Assembly (NCBI GenBank): GCA_036381595.1 | Contig: DASVCN010000035.1 | Location: 21,561-85,560, forward strand | Reading direction: 5' to 3' | DNA: 64,000 nt | Source: Trueperaceae bacterium | Lineage (GTDB): Bacteria; Deinococcota; Deinococci; Deinococcales; Trueperaceae | In this document: positions 62,722-64,000 of the stretch, one piece after another | Layout of the letters: each line of letters starts with the position of its first letter | Position numbering within the stretch: the first letter of the stretch is position 1 | The notes under the pieces: generated by a model | The model's input: the letters and a program-made list of their open reading frames with translations, nothing else | What the model was told of the DNA's origin: nothing | Database searches by the model: none | Position numbers and translations under genes: made by a program

Positions 62722-63921
62722 TCAGGCGTTCGCCTTCACACCCTTCCGCCGGATGGCGGCGCGGAACCCGGGGAGCGAGCGTTCGATCATCTCGTCGCTG
62801 GCGGTGAGGGAGATTCGGAAGTACCCGGGCATCTCGAAGATGGCGCCGGGGAGGACGTATACGCCGTGCCGGGCCAACTCGTCGCAGAACGCCAGGTCGT
62901 CCTCGAGCGGCGATTCGACGAGCAGGTAGAAGGTTCCTTCGGGGAGGGCGAGGCTGTACCCCATGCTGCTCAGTTCGTTCACCATCAGGTCGCGCTTGCG
63001 CTTCAGGTGGTCCATGTCGATGGTGAGCTCCTCGAGGTCGGCCAGCGAGTGCTGCATCAGTGCGTTGGGGAAGGCGAACCCGGTGACGAACTGGGTGGCC
63101 ATGATGGCCTCGCGCAACCGCTCGGGATCCGGCATCTCGGGCGACAGGGCGATGTAGCCGATGCGCTGACCGGGCGTGAGCAGGGTCTTGCCGTAGGTGT
63201 ATAGGACGAGGGAGTACGCGTAGTAGGCGGCGGGGCTGGGGAAGTGCCGATCGCCGAAGATTATCCGGCTGTACGACTCGTCGGAGAGGAGGTAGATCGG
63301 GCGGCCGTTGCGTTCGCTGGCGGCGCTGAGGATGCGGGAGAGCCGCTCGAGGGTTTCAGGCGGGTAGATCCTGCCGGTCGGGTTGTTCGGACTGTTCACG
63401 ATGATCGCCTGGGTTCGCTCGCTGATGGCCGCTTCGATCGCTCGCAGGTCGAGGTCGAGGGTCCGCTCGGCGACCCTCACCCGCACGGCTGTGCCGCCGT
63501 TGTTCACGATCATCGATTCGTAGAAGAACCAGGGAGGACTCATGAAGATGACCTCGTCACCCTGGTCGATCAGGGTCGCCAGCGAAACGCTTATCGCAGC
63601 GAAGGCCCCGTTGGTCACGAAGATGTCGTTCGCACGGTAGGAAGTCCCGCGGCGCCGGTTCAGGGCGTCTGCGATGATGCGGCGCGAAGCCGGATGGTTG
63701 TCCTTGTAGGCGAACCAGTTGCGGTCGCGCGGTTCGACATGGCGTTGCAGGGCAGAGACGAAGCCCGGCAGCGGCATCTCGTGAGGATTGCCGAAGACGA
63801 AGTCGCAGTTGCCCGGGTCGGCAGGATCCCGGCGGCTCCAGGCCGAGTCGTTGAAGAAGCGAGTGAACGGGGCCATCGCGGCAAGCGTGGCCTCGATGCG
63901 GGCGGATAACTGGTGGGCCAT
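62722..63921 (-). CDS. PLP-dependent aminotransferase (class I/II)
   Basis: A 399-residue fold-type I enzyme: NGAFAAISVSLATLIDQGDE, VNSPNNPTGRIYPPETL (substrate and PLP contacts), LLSDESYSRIIFG (Asp for the PLP nitrogen) and YTYGKTLLTPGQRIGY with the Schiff-base Lys at about 245. It resembles aspartate/aromatic-type aminotransferases; exact substrates cannot be read. AGGGGGAA lies 4 nt before the ATG, and it follows the partial gene at the edge by 8 nt, so they are co-transcribed. Confidence 0.88.
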   Translation of the reverse strand: MAHQLSARIEATLAAMAPFTRFFNDSAWSRRDPADPGNCDFVFGNPHEMPLPGFVSALQRHVEPRDRNWFAYKDNHPASRRIIADALNRRRGTSYRANDIFVTNGAFAAISVSLATLIDQGDEVIFMSPPWFFYESMIVNNGGTAVRVRVAERTLDLDLRAIEAAISERTQAIIVNSPNNPTGRIYPPETLERLSRILSAASERNGRPIYLLSDESYSRIIFGDRHFPSPAAYYAYSLVLYTYGKTLLTPGQRIGYIALSPEMPDPERLREAIMATQFVTGFAFPNALMQHSLADLEELTIDMDHLKRKRDLMVNELSSMGYSLALPEGTFYLLVESPLEDDLAFCDELARHGVYVLPGAIFEMPGYFRISLTASDEMIERSLPGFRAAIRRKGVKANA

Positions 63922-63929
63922 GGTTCCCC

Positions 63930-64000
63930 CTAACCGAGTACCTCCATGAGGTCGGTTTCGATTCGCCTGCCACCGTCGACTAGGCTGTTGACGCGGTAGT
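63930..64000 (-). CDS. Partial protein, C-terminus only
   Basis: The last ~22 codons of a leftward gene enter from the right edge: YRVNSLVDGGRRIETDLMEV then LG and TAG (63932-63930). The mixed helical composition and the close operon spacing to the aminotransferase suggest a true gene end. Family not recognisable from this much. Confidence 0.5.
   Translation of the reverse strand, partial: YRVNSLVDGGRRIETDLMEVLG

Overview
The window is GC-rich (roughly 65%) bacterial chromosome, densely coded, with about 60 protein genes. I see no rRNA, tRNA, CRISPR array, prophage or insertion sequence. The best guess for the host is a member of the Deinococcota, perhaps a Trueperaceae-like lineage. This is inferred from the gene mix (a UvrA2-type protein, cbb3-type oxidase, several sugar ABC operons, heavy HD-GYP use) and from many genes whose -10 box sits only 5-7 nt before the start codon, a leaderless arrangement common in that phylum. 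No marker gene in the window settles the taxonomy.

Layout, left to right. 1-6.1 kb: a secreted ExeM/NucH-like nuclease lipoprotein, then an AraC - VOC - UvrA2 operon read leftwards. 6.3-8.6 kb: a membrane PAS-GAF-HD-GYP protein behind a terminator-like hairpin and a coupled 9-codon leader. 8.6-13 kb: a TetR-controlled heterodimeric ABC exporter. 13-20 kb: single genes (tandem GNAT, ArsR-type regulator, a 56-residue ORF with a very strong promoter, YcaQ-like winged-helix protein, NAD(P)/FAD oxidoreductase, VOC, Yip1, AlkD-like glycosylase). 20-23.4 kb: a cbb3-type cytochrome oxidase operon (ccoN-ccoO-small subunit-cytochrome c) headed by an 18-codon coupled leader. 23.7-31 kb: DUF1232, TetR plus membrane protein, XRE plus membrane protein, DUF2568 plus hydrolase, an ABC-2 exporter, and a second HD-GYP protein. 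31-41 kb: a secreted protein, a CopB-type copper ATPase, a diguanylate cyclase, a CGNR regulator facing an SRPBCC gene, another ABC-2 exporter, a LarA homologue and a COG4315-type secreted protein. 41-46 kb: an operon of a Pro-rich membrane protein, MoxR, DUF58 and two VWA proteins. 46.7-54.4 kb: a sugar ABC operon with a NagZ-like glycosidase, a ROK repressor and a LacI-type sensor lacking its DNA-binding domain. 54.5-56 kb: a coiled-coil LysM lipoprotein. 56-59 kb: an FrcBCA-type sugar importer. 59-62.6 kb: a phnDCEE phosphonate-type importer. 62.7-64 kb: an aminotransferase and the end of another gene.

How the parts fit: the right half is dominated by nutrient uptake (three binding-protein ABC systems). 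The amino-sugar/cell-wall locus is probably self-regulated through the ROK site at 54331-54347. The left half holds stress and export functions (UvrA2, VOC, AlkD-like, ABC exporters) under small local repressors whose palindromic operators can be seen in their promoters. One GGEEF cyclase with an intact inhibitory site and two HD-GYP proteins give a c-di-GMP circuit.

The most unusual features are regulatory: short leader ORFs joined by TGATG to hdGYP and ccoN, twin leaderless TetR promoters with the operator filling the -35/-10 spacer, a CsoR-like palindrome before the copper ATPase, and a MalF-type permease with a membrane-embedded insertion of about 250 residues. I found no wholly unknown multi-gene system that I can defend from sequence alone.
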